Shown: one piece after another, positions 1 to 8,924 of the stretch
Numbering within the stretch: position 1 is the stretch's first letter
How the letters are laid out: each line of letters starts with the position of its first letter
Source of the DNA: JAVDCA01 sp035293985
Lineage (GTDB): Bacteria; Pseudomonadota; Alphaproteobacteria; Rhizobiales; Xanthobacteraceae
Length of the DNA stretch: 64,000 bases
Assembly (NCBI GenBank): GCA_035293985.1
Contig: DATGLS010000037.1
Location: 62,001 to 126,000, forward strand
Direction: 5' to 3'
Position numbers and translations under genes: made by a program
The notes under the pieces: model-generated
Seen by the model: only the letters and a program-made list of their open reading frames with translations
Told to the model about the DNA's origin: nothing
The model's database searches: none

Positions 1-1799
1 GGCTCGGTCGAGAGCCGGCGGGTGGTCGTGGCCAGCGTCGTGAAGCAGTCGAGCACCCTCTTGCGTGCGAGCCGGTACGCCTGATCCTCCGATGTGGGGG
101 TGAGCGCCTGCGCCGCATAACTGCGGTCGGCCGCGAGGAGGGCGGACGCGAGCCGCGGTACATCTTTCCACTCCCAGCTGGGCAGAACGCGGGCGAAGAC
201 CGCGGAAAGCGCGGCGCCGATCAGCGTATCGGCGATCCGGTCCACGACATAGAAGGTCGCTGGTTCGAGAAAATGCAGCAGAAGCAGCGCCATCAGCGAT
301 GCTGCCAAAGAGGTGATCTTGTAATTCACGCCCGCGAACGCGTGCGCGACGCCGATGCTGACGATGATGACGGCGACCACACCATAGGTCGGAAGGATGG
401 GCATCACGGCGGCAGTGACGGCGCAGCCCGCAAGCGTGCCGATCAAACGATCGGTTCGGCGCTGACGCGTGACCGCATAGCTTGCTCGCATGATCAGGGC
501 GACCGTGAGCAGGATCCAGCCGCCGTGGACATAGTTGGGGAAGGCCACCGTCACGGCGTAGGCTGCGAGCATCGCCAGGGTGAGGCGGATCGTGTAGCGC
601 GCCACCGGCGAGCTCAAGCTCAAATGTGTGCGTAGCGTCGCCACAAGGCGCGACGGCGGCTGCACGAACAGCCGGAGGTCGATGGCCGGCAGCGTCGGCG
701 CCGTGTCCTGCGACGGCGCGATCGTCTCGGCCAGTCGCCGGGTGCGCGTCACGACCTGGGCGAGCTTGTTGCGGGTGGGGCGAAGTCCCGCCACCGCATC
801 GGCACGGCCGGCGGCGGTGGCCTCGGCGAGGGCCTCGTCCAGCCGGGTCAGCAATTCGGGATGCTGGCAGCCCGGTCTGCTTCCCGCGCCCGAGCTCAGG
901 ATCAGCGCCAGCGCTTCGATATCGTTCGCCAAGGCATCGCTGAGACAGGTGATCGGACGCAAGGCATCGGCATCGGCCAATTCGCGCAGTGCCTCCCAAT
1001 CGGCATCGGTGGCGAGCACGGCTTCATAGAGATCCAGCAGGCCGAGCATGCCTGCGATCCATCTCTGCCGCGCGCGGCTCGGCCTTCCGATGAAGATCGT
1101 GTCGCGCGCCGCCTGCAGGCGTTCCATGAGCGCGCCGTGCCGCTCGATGACGGTGGCGAGCGCCGATCGCTCCGAAACGTCGCGATCGTAGAGCCTGCCG
1201 CGCGCGCGCAGATAGGCGGCCATCGCGAGCAGCGCCTCGCTGAGGAACATGCGGCGATTTCGGTCATCCAGGCACCAGGACGCGAGCAGGGCGAGCATTG
1301 CGTAGGCAGCGCCACCGAAGAAGAACAGCCACGAATGCTCGAAGACGATGACCGGGTTGTGCGATGGCGCCGCCATTCCGGTGATCAGGGCCAGCACGGC
1401 CGTTATCCCGATGACGAGCGCGGTGCGGCCGAAGGCGCTGACGAACGCGAAGCCGGCGCTCGTCACGGCGACGAGCCCTGCCATTCTCGATGGATGATCG
1501 GCGGTGAGGCTCGCGAGCAGCGAGACCAGGGTGCTGGAGAGCAGGGCGGCGCCAAGGGCGCGTGCCTTTCTCGGCAACGGTCCGGGCTGATCGACGATGC
1601 TGACACACATCGCGCCGCTTCCGACGAAAATGGCCACGTCGAAACCGGCGAGCTCCCCGGCCGCGAGCACGACGACCGCGAAACACAGCGAGACCGAGAT
1701 GCCGTTCTCGACGTGGTGCCGCAACAGCAGCAAGGCGGAGCGCCGGGGCACGCCGGTAAGCCCTGTCGTCGTGCGGTCATGAGGAAATCCTGCGGACAC
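1..1799 (-). CDS. FUSC-family inner-membrane transporter, C-terminus beyond window
   Basis: The reading frame is open from a GTG at 1799 to the window edge, about 599 codons, so the C-terminus is missing. It encodes two clusters of hydrophobic segments separated by a soluble, charged middle part. The second cluster contains ARYTIRLTLAMLAAYAVTV and a basic RRTDRLIGTLAG stretch, the arrangement of the fusaric acid resistance/YccS (FUSC) family, which exports aromatic acids and similar compounds across the inner membrane. GTG at 1799 is chosen because no ATG lies between the upstream in-frame stop and it, and AAGAGG sits about 9 nt upstream. The substrate is unknown. Fusion-protein and outer-membrane partners of an efflux unit, if any, would lie outside the window. 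Confidence 0.8.
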   Translation of the reverse strand, partial: MSAGFPHDRTTTGLTGVPRRSALLLLRHHVENGISVSLCFAVVVLAAGELAGFDVAIFVGSGAMCVSIVDQPGPLPRKARALGAALLSSTLVSLLASLTADHPSRMAGLVAVTSAGFAFVSAFGRTALVIGITAVLALITGMAAPSHNPVIVFEHSWLFFFGGAAYAMLALLASWCLDDRNRRMFLSEALLAMAAYLRARGRLYDRDVSERSALATVIERHGALMERLQAARDTIFIGRPSRARQRWIAGMLGLLDLYEAVLATDADWEALRELADADALRPITCLSDALANDIEALALILSSGAGSRPGCQHPELLTRLDEALAEATAAGRADAVAGLRPTRNKLAQVVTRTRRLAETIAPSQDTAPTLPAIDLRLFVQPPSRLVATLRTHLSLSSPVARYTIRLTLAMLAAYAVTVAFPNYVHGGWILLTVALIMRASYAVTRQRRTDRLIGTLAGCAVTAAVMPILPTYGVVAVIIVSIGVAHAFAGVNYKITSLAASLMALLLLHFLEPATFYVVDRIADTLIGAALSAVFARVLPSWEWKDVPRLASALLAADRSYAAQALTPTSEDQAYRLARKRVLDCFTTLATTTRRLSTE

Positions 1800-2127
1800 G
1801 CGAATGGCCTCTTCGGAACGCTGACATCAGACGCGTAGGAAGCGGGCGCGGTGGTGTCGAGAGGGGCGTGAACAACCCGCTTAGGCGCAAATTCGATGCC
1901 GCCGTACTCCGAGGATCGACGTCGGAGCAGCGCCTAATCAGCGCGCCGCCGTCGGCAGGCCCGCGCGGATGCATTGCGAAAATTCCGCCGGCGGGACGCT
2001 GCGTTGTATTGCGCGAATGTGAACTCGACCGCGGCGGCCCGCAAGGCGGTCGAATAGGCAGCGCCACGCGTCACATGCGGCGAATGGACAGCAGTGCCGG
2101 GGAGCCTGCTCTGCGGTTCGTCGTGTC
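1800..2127. other. Intergenic region upstream of the FUSC gene, no gene seen
   Basis: These 328 bases lie between two minus-strand genes. Open frames here are short arginine- and proline-rich out-of-frame readings without a recognisable domain. I see no clear terminator hairpin with a T-tract and no convincing promoter. Confidence 0.5.
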
Positions 2128-3609
2128 TCAGTGCACTTCAGACCAGCGGCTGTTGAAGCTCGACGAGGAGACGACCGGCGCCGCACCCGCCATCTGTGCG
2201 GGCGCCTGCGGCGCGGGCGCCGGCCATGCGGGCGGCGTCGCCGGCGGTGCCGGTGGCGCGGCGTTCGCGACAGGGGCGGGTGCCTGCGGCGGCGCCTGCT
2301 TGTGCTCGGCGACCTGCGGACGCGACTGCGTCGCATGGGGCGACGCGTGCGCGTGATGCGGCGGCTCGGCCTTCGCCTCGACGGTCGGCCGCGGCTTCGG
2401 CTGCGTCAGGGCTTGCGTCGGGGCCGGCGGCGGCGTGTCCTCGTGGCCGAACCAGTTGCTGGGCGCGAGGCTGCGGAACATGGAATGCGATGCCCCGGTG
2501 TCGGCGGACGCAACATGCGTCGGCGGTGCGGCGGGGGGCGGCGCGACCGAGGCTGTCGTCGTCGTAACGGCGTCAGGCAGGTGCGGCGGGTTGACGTTGT
2601 TGCCCATCGCCGGAACGTGCTGGTCCGACATCAGCGCGAAGATCGGATTGCCGCCGTTGCGCTTGCTGTCCTCTTCCTTCAGCTTGGCGAGGAAGAGCTT
2701 GTTCATGCCGCCGTCGACGCCGGTGTTGAACGGCACCGTCTGGATGTTGCGTGCGACCAGCGCGGCGTAATCGCGGTCGTCCTTCTGCTGCTTCGCCTGG
2801 ACTGCGGCCTCGATCTCGTCGGGCAATTTATAGGCCGGGCAGGGCCGCCGCGCGTCGAAGTGGCCCTTGGTCTCGCCATCGAACACGTAGTGCTTGCCGC
2901 AGACGTCGACCTTCGGCTCCCGGTGCGTCGTCTCGAAGATGTCGTTGCCCTGCTTGATCATGCGCCAGAACGGCATGGCGGGGTTGTTGCGATGGCGCGC
3001 CATGTTGAGGGCGGTCATGCGGAACGGATAGGCCTGGACCTGGAATTCCTTCTGCCCGCCGGCGAACGCCTCGCGGGCGAGCGCGTAGATCTCGCCCATC
3101 TGCTCGTCGGTCATCGCATAGCAGCCGGCCGATGAGCAGTCGCCGTGCACCATCAGGAACGCGCCGGTGCGATCGTTGGCGCGGTCATAGGCGTTGGGGA
3201 AGCCGATGTTGAACGACAGGTACCAGTTCGAGTTCGGGTTCATCTGCCCGGGCGTGATCGCGTAGAAGCCCTCCGGCGCCTGGCGGTCGCCTTCCTTGAT
3301 CTTGGGACCGAGCGCGCCCGACCAGCGGCAGATCGGATAGGTCTTGAGCAGGCCGTACTGGCCGCTCGAGTCCTGCTTCCACACCTCGAGCTCCGCCTCT
3401 TCCTTGAAGATGCGGACGAGGATCGGGCTCTCCTTCGGCATGTCCTTCTTGACGAGGAGGGCGAGCATGTCGTCGGAGAGCGGCGCCATCGCACGCTCTG
3501 GAATCATCGTCCCCGTGCCGTCGGTCTCGCAGCCGCCCAGCGCGACGGCGCACGCAAGCGCAGCCGACGCGAACAGCGTGCGGGCCAAGATGGCCGGACG
3601 ACGTTTCAA
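2128..3609 (-). CDS. Lipoprotein L,D-transpeptidase (YafK-like) with long Pro/Ala tail
   Basis: A 493-residue protein from TTG at 3609. A longer frame begins at 3795, but the TTG is preceded by GGGGGAG at a 7-nt distance and puts a lipoprotein signal at the N-terminus (hydrophobic stretch, then LGGC, Cys27). The L,D-transpeptidase domain follows, with the catalytic signature HGDCSSAGCYAM (Cys163). Such enzymes cross-link or edit peptidoglycan, or attach proteins to it, from the periplasmic side. The last 130 or so residues are low-complexity Ala/Pro/His-rich, probably a disordered spacer or wall-binding tail. The family call rests on the catalytic motif and domain size; the exact role is not decidable here. 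Confidence 0.85.
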   Translation of the reverse strand: MKRRPAILARTLFASAALACAVALGGCETDGTGTMIPERAMAPLSDDMLALLVKKDMPKESPILVRIFKEEAELEVWKQDSSGQYGLLKTYPICRWSGALGPKIKEGDRQAPEGFYAITPGQMNPNSNWYLSFNIGFPNAYDRANDRTGAFLMVHGDCSSAGCYAMTDEQMGEIYALAREAFAGGQKEFQVQAYPFRMTALNMARHRNNPAMPFWRMIKQGNDIFETTHREPKVDVCGKHYVFDGETKGHFDARRPCPAYKLPDEIEAAVQAKQQKDDRDYAALVARNIQTVPFNTGVDGGMNKLFLAKLKEEDSKRNGGNPIFALMSDQHVPAMGNNVNPPHLPDAVTTTTASVAPPPAAPPTHVASADTGASHSMFRSLAPSNWFGHEDTPPPAPTQALTQPKPRPTVEAKAEPPHHAHASPHATQSRPQVAEHKQAPPQAPAPVANAAPPAPPATPPAWPAPAPQAPAQMAGAAPVVSSSSFNSRWSEVH

Positions 3610-3886
3610 CGCGATACTCCCCCTGCGGTGGCGGGCACCGTCCCGACGTTCAAGAATCGTTATCCTTAAGGTGTGGTCTAAGCAAGGCGCAGTTTTCCGC
3701 CCTGTGGTTTGAGCACGACTTTGGTGAACGGTCGGTAAATCGTTCCAGCCAGGCGCCCGGGCCGGTGGTAAAAGGCTCTCCGGCTGGCATGGCACGGTCT
3801 ATACTTGGTACGTATCCGATTTGATCTATCTGTACCCTGCGCGATCTGCGTTAGTCCGCCAGACAATATTGACCAATGCTGTCGAT

Positions 3887-4843
3887 CTACGTCAGCGAGC
3901 GGCCGATCGCCAGGAACTTCTCCCGCCGCTGCCGTCGCACCGTCTCACGATCGAGCCCGGCGAGGTCGCCGAACGCCCTCGCGAGCGCGTCGCCGGTCGC
4001 CGCGATCGCGGCCGGCGGATCGCGATGGGCGCCGCCCACCGGCTCCGGCACGATCGCGTCGATCACACCGAAGCGCATGAGGTCGTCGGCCGTGATCTTC
4101 ATGTTGGTGGCCGCCTCCTGCGCCTTGGCCGTGTCGCGCCACAGGATCGAGGCGGCGCCCTCCGGCGAGATCACGCTGTAGATCGCGTGCTGCAGCATCA
4201 ACACCCGGTTCGCGGTCGCGATCGCGATCGCGCCGCCCGAGCCGCCCTCGCCCAGAACGATCGCGACATTGGGCACGCCGAGCGAGAGGCACGCGTCGGT
4301 CGAGCGCGCGATCGCCTCGGCCTGGCCGCGCTCCTCGGCACCGATGCCCGGATAGGCGCCTGCGGTGTCGACCAGCGCGAGCACCGGAATGTCGAAGCGA
4401 TCGGCCATCTCCATCAGCCGCACCGCCTTGCGATAGCCCTCGGGCTTGGCCATGCCGAAATTGTGCTTGAGCCGGCTTTCCGTGGTCGAGCCGCGCTCGT
4501 GCCCGATCACGCATACGCTCTCGCCGCGGAAGCGGCCGAAGCCGCCGACGATCGCCTCGTCGTCGCCGAACTTGCGATCGCCCGCGAACGGCACGAACTC
4601 GGTCAGCAGCGCCGCGATATAGTCGAGACAGTGCGGGCGCTGCGGATGGCGCGCGACCTGCGTCTTCTGCCAGGGGGTCAGCGCCGCATAGAGCTCGGCC
4701 AGTTCCTCCGAGGCCTTCGCCTCGAGCCGCGTGATCTCCTCGCTGATCGCGGCCGAGTCGCCGCTCGCCGCGAGAGCGCGCAGTTCGTCGATCCTGGCCT
4801 CGAGCTCGGCGACCGGTTTTTCGAAATCGAGATAGCTGCGCAT
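3887..4843 (-). CDS. accA: Acetyl-CoA carboxylase carboxyltransferase subunit alpha
   Basis: 318 residues, the normal length for AccA. The N-terminus (MRSYLDFEKPVAELEARI) and the core, including VDTAGAYPG, ERGQAEAIARS and GEGGSGGAIAI, are characteristic of the alpha subunit. With AccD it transfers the carboxyl group from carboxybiotin-BCCP to acetyl-CoA to make malonyl-CoA, the first committed step of fatty acid synthesis, in the cytoplasm. The oxyanion-forming glycine-rich segments are intact. It lies 97 bp downstream of xerD on the same strand, an order that recurs in related alphaproteobacteria. accD is not in the window, as is usual. Confidence 0.97.
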   Translation of the reverse strand: MRSYLDFEKPVAELEARIDELRALAASGDSAAISEEITRLEAKASEELAELYAALTPWQKTQVARHPQRPHCLDYIAALLTEFVPFAGDRKFGDDEAIVGGFGRFRGESVCVIGHERGSTTESRLKHNFGMAKPEGYRKAVRLMEMADRFDIPVLALVDTAGAYPGIGAEERGQAEAIARSTDACLSLGVPNVAIVLGEGGSGGAIAIATANRVLMLQHAIYSVISPEGAASILWRDTAKAQEAATNMKITADDLMRFGVIDAIVPEPVGGAHRDPPAAIAATGDALARAFGDLAGLDRETVRRQRREKFLAIGRSLT

Positions 4844-4940
4844 CAGGCCTCGGAGCGGCTCCCCGCGATTGGGCGAAACAAGCCCGGGAGCAGGCTCAAG
4901 TCAAGCAAAGCGAGTCGAGCAAAGCGGCGCGACCTTGCGC

Positions 4941-5915
4941 CTACGGCTTCTCGGCCAGCGGATGGAGGTCGCGCACCAGACTCTTCAGCCGCTCGTCGAG
5001 GACGTGGGTGTAGATCTGCGTGGTCGAGATGTCGGCGTGGCCGAGCAGGGTCTGCACCACCCGCAGATCGGCGCCGTTCTGCAGCAGGTGACTCGCGAAG
5101 GCGTGGCGCAGCACGTGCGGGCTCACGCGGTCGGCGCCGATGCCGGCGGCGGCGGCGAGCGCCTTGAGCTCGCGCGCGGCGTGCTGGCGCGTCAGGTGGC
5201 CGCTTTCGGCGAAGGAGGGAAACAGCCATTTCGATTCGACGCTGTGCTCGCGCGCGGCGAGGCGCGCCAGATAATCGCCCATGGCGCGCTTCGCGGCATT
5301 GTTGAGCGGCACCAGCCGCTCCTTGTCGCCCTTGCCGCGCACCACCAGCATGCGCTGGTCGCGCCGCGCCGCCGTGGCCGGCAGCGCGATCAGCTCGGAC
5401 ACGCGCAGCCCGGTCGCATACAGCACCTCGAGCAGGCAGGCGAGACGCATCGCGCGCAGCCGCTCTGTATCGGATCGCCCCGCATCGTTCGCGGCGGCAT
5501 GCGCGGTCGCGAGCAGGCGATCGACCTCGGCGATCGAGAGCACCTTCGGCAGCGGGCGCCCGCGCTTCGGCCCTTCGATCACGGCGGCGGGGTCGTCGGG
5601 GCGATGGCCTTCGGCATAGAGAAAGCGATAGAGCTGGCGGAGGGCGGAGAGCCGGCGCGCGACCGACGATGCCGCAAAGCCGCGCCGCGCGAGCGACGCG
5701 AGATAGGATCGCAGGTCGGCCGTGGTGGCGGCCGCGACCGTGGTTCCGGCGTTCGCGAGATGCTGGGCGAGATCGTCGAGGTCGCGGCCATAGGCCTCGA
5801 GCGTGTTCTCGCCGGCGCCCCGCTCGGCCGCCAGCATGTCGAGGAAGAGCTCGGTCAGGCGCTGCGGCGATGACGTCGTCCGGCGTTTCGTTTGCTGGTC
5901 GGCTCGGCGCGGCAT
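4941..5915 (-). CDS. xerD: Tyrosine recombinase XerD
   Basis: 324 residues. An N-terminal SAM-like DNA-binding domain (about 20-105) is followed by the tyrosine recombinase catalytic domain with all catalytic residues visible: Arg171 (GLRVSEL), Lys in GKGDKER, His267 and Arg270 (HVLRHAFASH), His293 (LLGHADIS) and nucleophile Tyr302 (TQIYTHV). XerC/XerD resolve chromosome dimers at dif together with FtsK. XerD rather than XerC is favoured by its place next to accA and opposite aroK-aroB, a common alphaproteobacterial arrangement, and by the HAFATHLL-like motif. This is a housekeeping gene and not evidence of a mobile element. Confidence 0.93.
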   Translation of the reverse strand: MPRRADQQTKRRTTSSPQRLTELFLDMLAAERGAGENTLEAYGRDLDDLAQHLANAGTTVAAATTADLRSYLASLARRGFAASSVARRLSALRQLYRFLYAEGHRPDDPAAVIEGPKRGRPLPKVLSIAEVDRLLATAHAAANDAGRSDTERLRAMRLACLLEVLYATGLRVSELIALPATAARRDQRMLVVRGKGDKERLVPLNNAAKRAMGDYLARLAAREHSVESKWLFPSFAESGHLTRQHAARELKALAAAAGIGADRVSPHVLRHAFASHLLQNGADLRVVQTLLGHADISTTQIYTHVLDERLKSLVRDLHPLAEKP

Positions 5916-5927
5916 GAGCTGCTCGCG

Positions 5928-6083
5928 TCAGTGCGGCGGCTGCTTGACGAACTTGTCGGGCGGCACCGTCACGGTGATCTCGCGCGGCTTCGGATTGACG
6001 AAGGTCGCGAGCGCCCACAGCACGCCGTAGCAGATGCCGAAGATGATCGCGAGCACGGTGAGAAATCGCAGCAGGCTCGGCAT
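5928..6083 (-). CDS. Small single-span membrane protein, unknown function
   Basis: 51 residues from ATG at 6083 (an upstream in-frame ATG at 6116 would add 11 residues). One strong transmembrane segment, LRFLTVLAIIFGICYGVLWA, is followed by a short polar tail KPREITVTVPPDKF. It ends 12 bp before xerD on the same strand, so the two are probably cotranscribed. No enzymatic motif is present. The tail motif looks like that of short hypothetical proteins found beside xerD in related rhizobiales, but I cannot name a function. Confidence 0.6.
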   Translation of the reverse strand: MPSLLRFLTVLAIIFGICYGVLWALATFVNPKPREITVTVPPDKFVKQPPH

Positions 6084-6199
6084 GGATGCGCGCTCCGCGG
6101 CGGCTTCGATTCGCAAGGCGGTGGAGCAGTTCTAAGGCACATCCCGATCCGATGGAATCGGAATATGCCTCGGCTATGGGCGCAGATGCCCGCGAGCCG

Positions 6200-7441
6200 T
6201 CATGCCATCGGCAAGGTGACCTCGAGGCAGCTCGGCTGCCCGGGCCGCGGCGCCACGGCGGCATCGCCGCCGTGCAGCCGTGCGATTTGCCGCACCAGCG
6301 CGAGGCCGAGGCCGGCGCCCTTGCTCTCGCCGCCCACGCGATGGAACGGCATGAACACCTTGTCGCGCTCGGCTTCCGGGATGCCGACGCCGCCGTCCGC
6401 CACCTCGATGACGGCCTGCGTGTCGCGCCGCGACACCGAGACGGCGATCGGCGGCGCGCCATGGCGGCGCGCATTGTCGAGCAGGTTGCGGATCAATCGA
6501 CGCAGCAGACGCGCATCGCCATGGATCGTGACGGGCGCGCCCGTGAGCGTGCAGTCGTCGTAATGGGCGCATTCCTCGGCGGCGAGCCCGAGCAGGTCGA
6601 GCGGCTCGGCATGCAGCGCCGGCGCCGCGTCGAGCCGGCTCGCCAGCAGGATCTCGTCGATGAGCCCGTCGAGCTCGGCGATGTCGCGGGCGAGCTCGGC
6701 CTTCACGGCCGGATCCTGGCGCTGCTCGTAGAGCTCGAGCCCGAGGCGCAGGCGCGACAGCGGCGTGCGCAGCTCGTGCGACGCATTGGCGAGCAGCATG
6801 CGGTGCGCGCCGACGAGCTCCTCGATGCGCGCGGCGGCGCGGTTGAAGCTTGCGGCGAGGCGCGCCACCTCGTCGCGGCCCTCGACCTTGACGCGGGCGG
6901 AGAGTCGTCCGGCGCCGAGCGTCTCGACGCCGGTCTGCAGCCGCTCGAGCCGGCGCGTCAGCCCGCGCACCACCGGAAAGGCCGCGACCGCAACCACGAG
7001 CGCGATGACGCCGAGGAACAGCGCGAGGCCGACCGCCGGATTCCTGTGCCGCATCGGCGCGCGTGCCACGATCCACCGCCCGTCCGGCAGGCGAAAGCTC
7101 CAGGCGGGGCCGAATCGCCCATGCAGCCAGCCGCCGGTGGTCATGTCCTCGGGCGGCGGCGGCAGCGGCCGGCCATACGATGCGATCGGCCGGCCGACGC
7201 CATCGAACAGCGCAAGGTCGAGGCGCAGCTTGCGCCCGAGTTGCTCGATCGCCGTCTGCTGGTCGGCGCGCGGCGCGTCCGGCGCAGGCAGCGCCGCGGC
7301 CGCCAGCTCGCCTGCCATCTCGAAAGCCTGCGTGACCACCCGCTCGCCGCCGCCGATCCGCCATCCTCCGCCGGCGACCACCACCACGAGCAACAGGCTC
7401 GCGATCATGGTGAGGTAGATCTTCTGGTAGAGGTGCCGCAT
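6200..7441 (-). CDS. Sensor histidine kinase, CpxA-like
   Basis: 413 residues with two transmembrane segments (about 8-28 and 135-157) bracketing a periplasmic sensor of about 105 residues. A HAMP linker, a HisKA dimerisation domain with the phosphoacceptor in NASHELRTPLSRL (His222), and an HATPase domain with the N, G1 and G2 boxes (RNLLDNARRH, VADGGVGIP, GAGLGLALVRQI) follow. It should autophosphorylate on His222 and pass phosphate to the response regulator encoded 27 bp upstream. Gene order Spy/CpxP-like, regulator, kinase matches cpxP-cpxR-cpxA, and a CpxR-type box lies before the first gene. An envelope-stress role is inferred from that context. Confidence 0.92.
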   Translation of the reverse strand: MRHLYQKIYLTMIASLLLVVVVAGGGWRIGGGERVVTQAFEMAGELAAAALPAPDAPRADQQTAIEQLGRKLRLDLALFDGVGRPIASYGRPLPPPPEDMTTGGWLHGRFGPAWSFRLPDGRWIVARAPMRHRNPAVGLALFLGVIALVVAVAAFPVVRGLTRRLERLQTGVETLGAGRLSARVKVEGRDEVARLAASFNRAAARIEELVGAHRMLLANASHELRTPLSRLRLGLELYEQRQDPAVKAELARDIAELDGLIDEILLASRLDAAPALHAEPLDLLGLAAEECAHYDDCTLTGAPVTIHGDARLLRRLIRNLLDNARRHGAPPIAVSVSRRDTQAVIEVADGGVGIPEAERDKVFMPFHRVGGESKGAGLGLALVRQIARLHGGDAAVAPRPGQPSCLEVTLPMA

Positions 7442-7468
7442 CAGCCGTGCGCCATCAGTCCTGCGCCA

Positions 7469-8152
7469 TCAATCCTGCGCCTTGGCGAAGACGTAGCCGG
7501 CACCGCGCACCGTGATCACCCGGCGCGGCTTTTTCGGATTGTCCTCGATGGCGGCGCGGATTCGCGACACGTGCACGTCGATCGAGCGGTCGAAGGCTTC
7601 GAGCGGCTCGTGCTTGAGCGCGTCCATGATCGCGTCGCGCGACATCACCCGGCCGGCGTGGCGCGCGAGGACAAGCAAAAGCGCGAACTGGTGGCTGGTG
7701 AGGGACCTTGCCTCGCCGTCGAGGCGCACCTCGAGTGCGGCGGGATCGATCTGCAGCCGGCCGAACTGCAGCAGGTCTGCCCGCGGCTCGCCGTTGCGGC
7801 GGCGAAGGATCGCCTTGAGGCGGGCGAGCAGCTCGCGCGGTTCGAACGGCTTCGGCAGATAGTCGTCGGCGCCCATTTCCAGGCCGACCACGCGGTCCAG
7901 GGCGTCGCCGCGCGCGGTCAGCATCAGAATCGGCGTGTCGCTGCGGCCGCGGATCTGACGGCACACGTCGAGCCCATCGATGTCGGGCAGCATCAGGTCG
8001 AGGATCAGCGCGTCGAAGGCCTCGCGCGCCGCGAGTGAAATGGCGCTCTGGCCGGTTGCTGCCAGCGTAACGGCAAAGCCCGCCTCGCCGAGATAGCGGG
8101 CCACCATCTCGGCGAGGCGCGGGTCGTCTTCGATCAATAGGATTCGCGGCAT
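7469..8152 (-). CDS. OmpR/CpxR-type response regulator
   Basis: 227 residues. The receiver domain has the acidic pair in IEDD, the phosphoacceptor Asp52 (LILDLMLPD), the conserved Thr (MLTARGD) and Lys101 (YLPKPF). An OmpR-type winged-helix DNA-binding domain follows (TSHQFALLLVLARHAGRVMSR, then SIDVHVSRIRAAIEDNP and VRGAGYVF). It lies 11 bp after the Spy-like gene and before the kinase gene, so the three form one operon. The direct repeat GTAAA-N5-GTAAA upstream of the operon fits the CpxR consensus, suggesting autoregulation. Confidence 0.93.
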   Translation of the reverse strand: MPRILLIEDDPRLAEMVARYLGEAGFAVTLAATGQSAISLAAREAFDALILDLMLPDIDGLDVCRQIRGRSDTPILMLTARGDALDRVVGLEMGADDYLPKPFEPRELLARLKAILRRRNGEPRADLLQFGRLQIDPAALEVRLDGEARSLTSHQFALLLVLARHAGRVMSRDAIMDALKHEPLEAFDRSIDVHVSRIRAAIEDNPKKPRRVITVRGAGYVFAKAQD

Positions 8153-8163
8153 CGAGGGCGAGT

Positions 8164-8745
8164 TTAGCCCCGATGCCAGCCGTGCCAGTAGCCCCCGCCT
8201 TCGCCCGGCCGCGGCAGCATCTCGTCGATCTTGCGGCGCTGGTCGGGGGTGAGCACGTCGGCCATGTCGGCGAATGCTTGGGTGATGCGCTTGCTGACCG
8301 CGTCGAAGTTGGCCATCTGCTCGGCGCGCAGCTTCTCGATTGCGGCGCGATCGACGCTCGGGCCGGTGAGCAGGGTGCGCGCCTGCGCCCGCGCCGCCAT
8401 GATCTTGTCGCGCATCGGCACGAGGTCGGTCACCGCGCCTTTGACGATCGCCTCGAGCTTGGTCGTCTGGTCGGCCGAGGCGTCGAGCTCGATCGCGAGG
8501 TGGCGCACCATGTGATCGGCATGCTCGGCGATCTGGTCGGCCGTGAGCGGCGGTCCGCCGAACGGACGGTGCGCCCCGCCTGGGCCCATCACGGTCATGT
8601 GCCAGGGCGGGCCAAAGCCTTGGCCGAGGGACTGGGTCGCGAACGCGCCGACGAGGCCGCCGGCGAGCGCCACCACCAGCATGACGACCGCGCGGCGCCC
8701 GCGCCGGGCCGGACGGACCGAACTGATCTCGCTCGTGTCACTCAT
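8164..8745 (-). CDS. Spy/CpxP-like periplasmic protein with N-terminal membrane anchor
   Basis: 193 residues. A hydrophobic segment near residues 18-38 acts as signal or anchor. After a Gly/Pro/His-rich linker comes an all-helical region with the LTxxQ-type repeats of the LTXXQ/Spy family (VLTPDQRRKIDEML near the end, and an earlier matching helix pair). Spy and CpxP are periplasmic chaperones and, for CpxP, inhibitors of the sensor kinase. The ATG at 8745 has a good AGGAGAAA ribosome site. As first gene of the operon with the regulator and kinase, it is the likely CpxP-like feedback component. Heavy-metal sensing (CnrX-like) is the main alternative. Confidence 0.8.
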   Translation of the reverse strand: MSDTSEISSVRPARRGRRAVVMLVVALAGGLVGAFATQSLGQGFGPPWHMTVMGPGGAHRPFGGPPLTADQIAEHADHMVRHLAIELDASADQTTKLEAIVKGAVTDLVPMRDKIMAARAQARTLLTGPSVDRAAIEKLRAEQMANFDAVSKRITQAFADMADVLTPDQRRKIDEMLPRPGEGGGYWHGWHRG

Positions 8746-8825
8746 GGGATTTCTCCTGGGAGGCGTGGCTGAAGCGCCACGCGCGCCAAGCTAGGCGGGC
8801 CGCGTTGCCTGGGCTTCTCGGCCGG

Positions 8826-8840
8826 GTAAAGTTTTGTAAA
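8826..8840. promoter_or_regulatory. CpxR-type box GTAAA-N5-GTAAA
   Basis: The 15 bases are an exact GTAAA, five bases (GTTTT), GTAAA direct repeat, the consensus of E. coli CpxR boxes. It sits about 80 bp upstream of the Spy-like/regulator/kinase operon (start 8745) and about 85 bp upstream of the divergent aroK start. Regulation of the operon by its own response regulator is an inference from position and consensus. Confidence 0.6.
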
Positions 8841-8924
8841 GACACTTCGGCGCGGTATCGCGTTATGGCCGCCGTTGTCTCGCCGGCTTGTTTATGGGAC
8901 ACCTCCGCCGCTGGACGCGCGACC

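Noticed and set aside
3821..5167. A 448-codon plus-strand frame
   Set aside because: Antisense to accA and xerD.
4941..5915. Tyrosine recombinase as a sign of an integrated element
   Set aside because: All features and the neighbourhood fit the chromosomal XerD; no attachment repeats or phage genes are near.
6086..8038. A 650-codon plus-strand frame
   Set aside because: It is antisense to the histidine kinase and response regulator, which carry complete family motifs.
8805..8924. A 40-residue N-terminal extension of shikimate kinase
   Set aside because: It would run through the CpxR-type box and the divergent promoter region, and aligns with nothing in the family.
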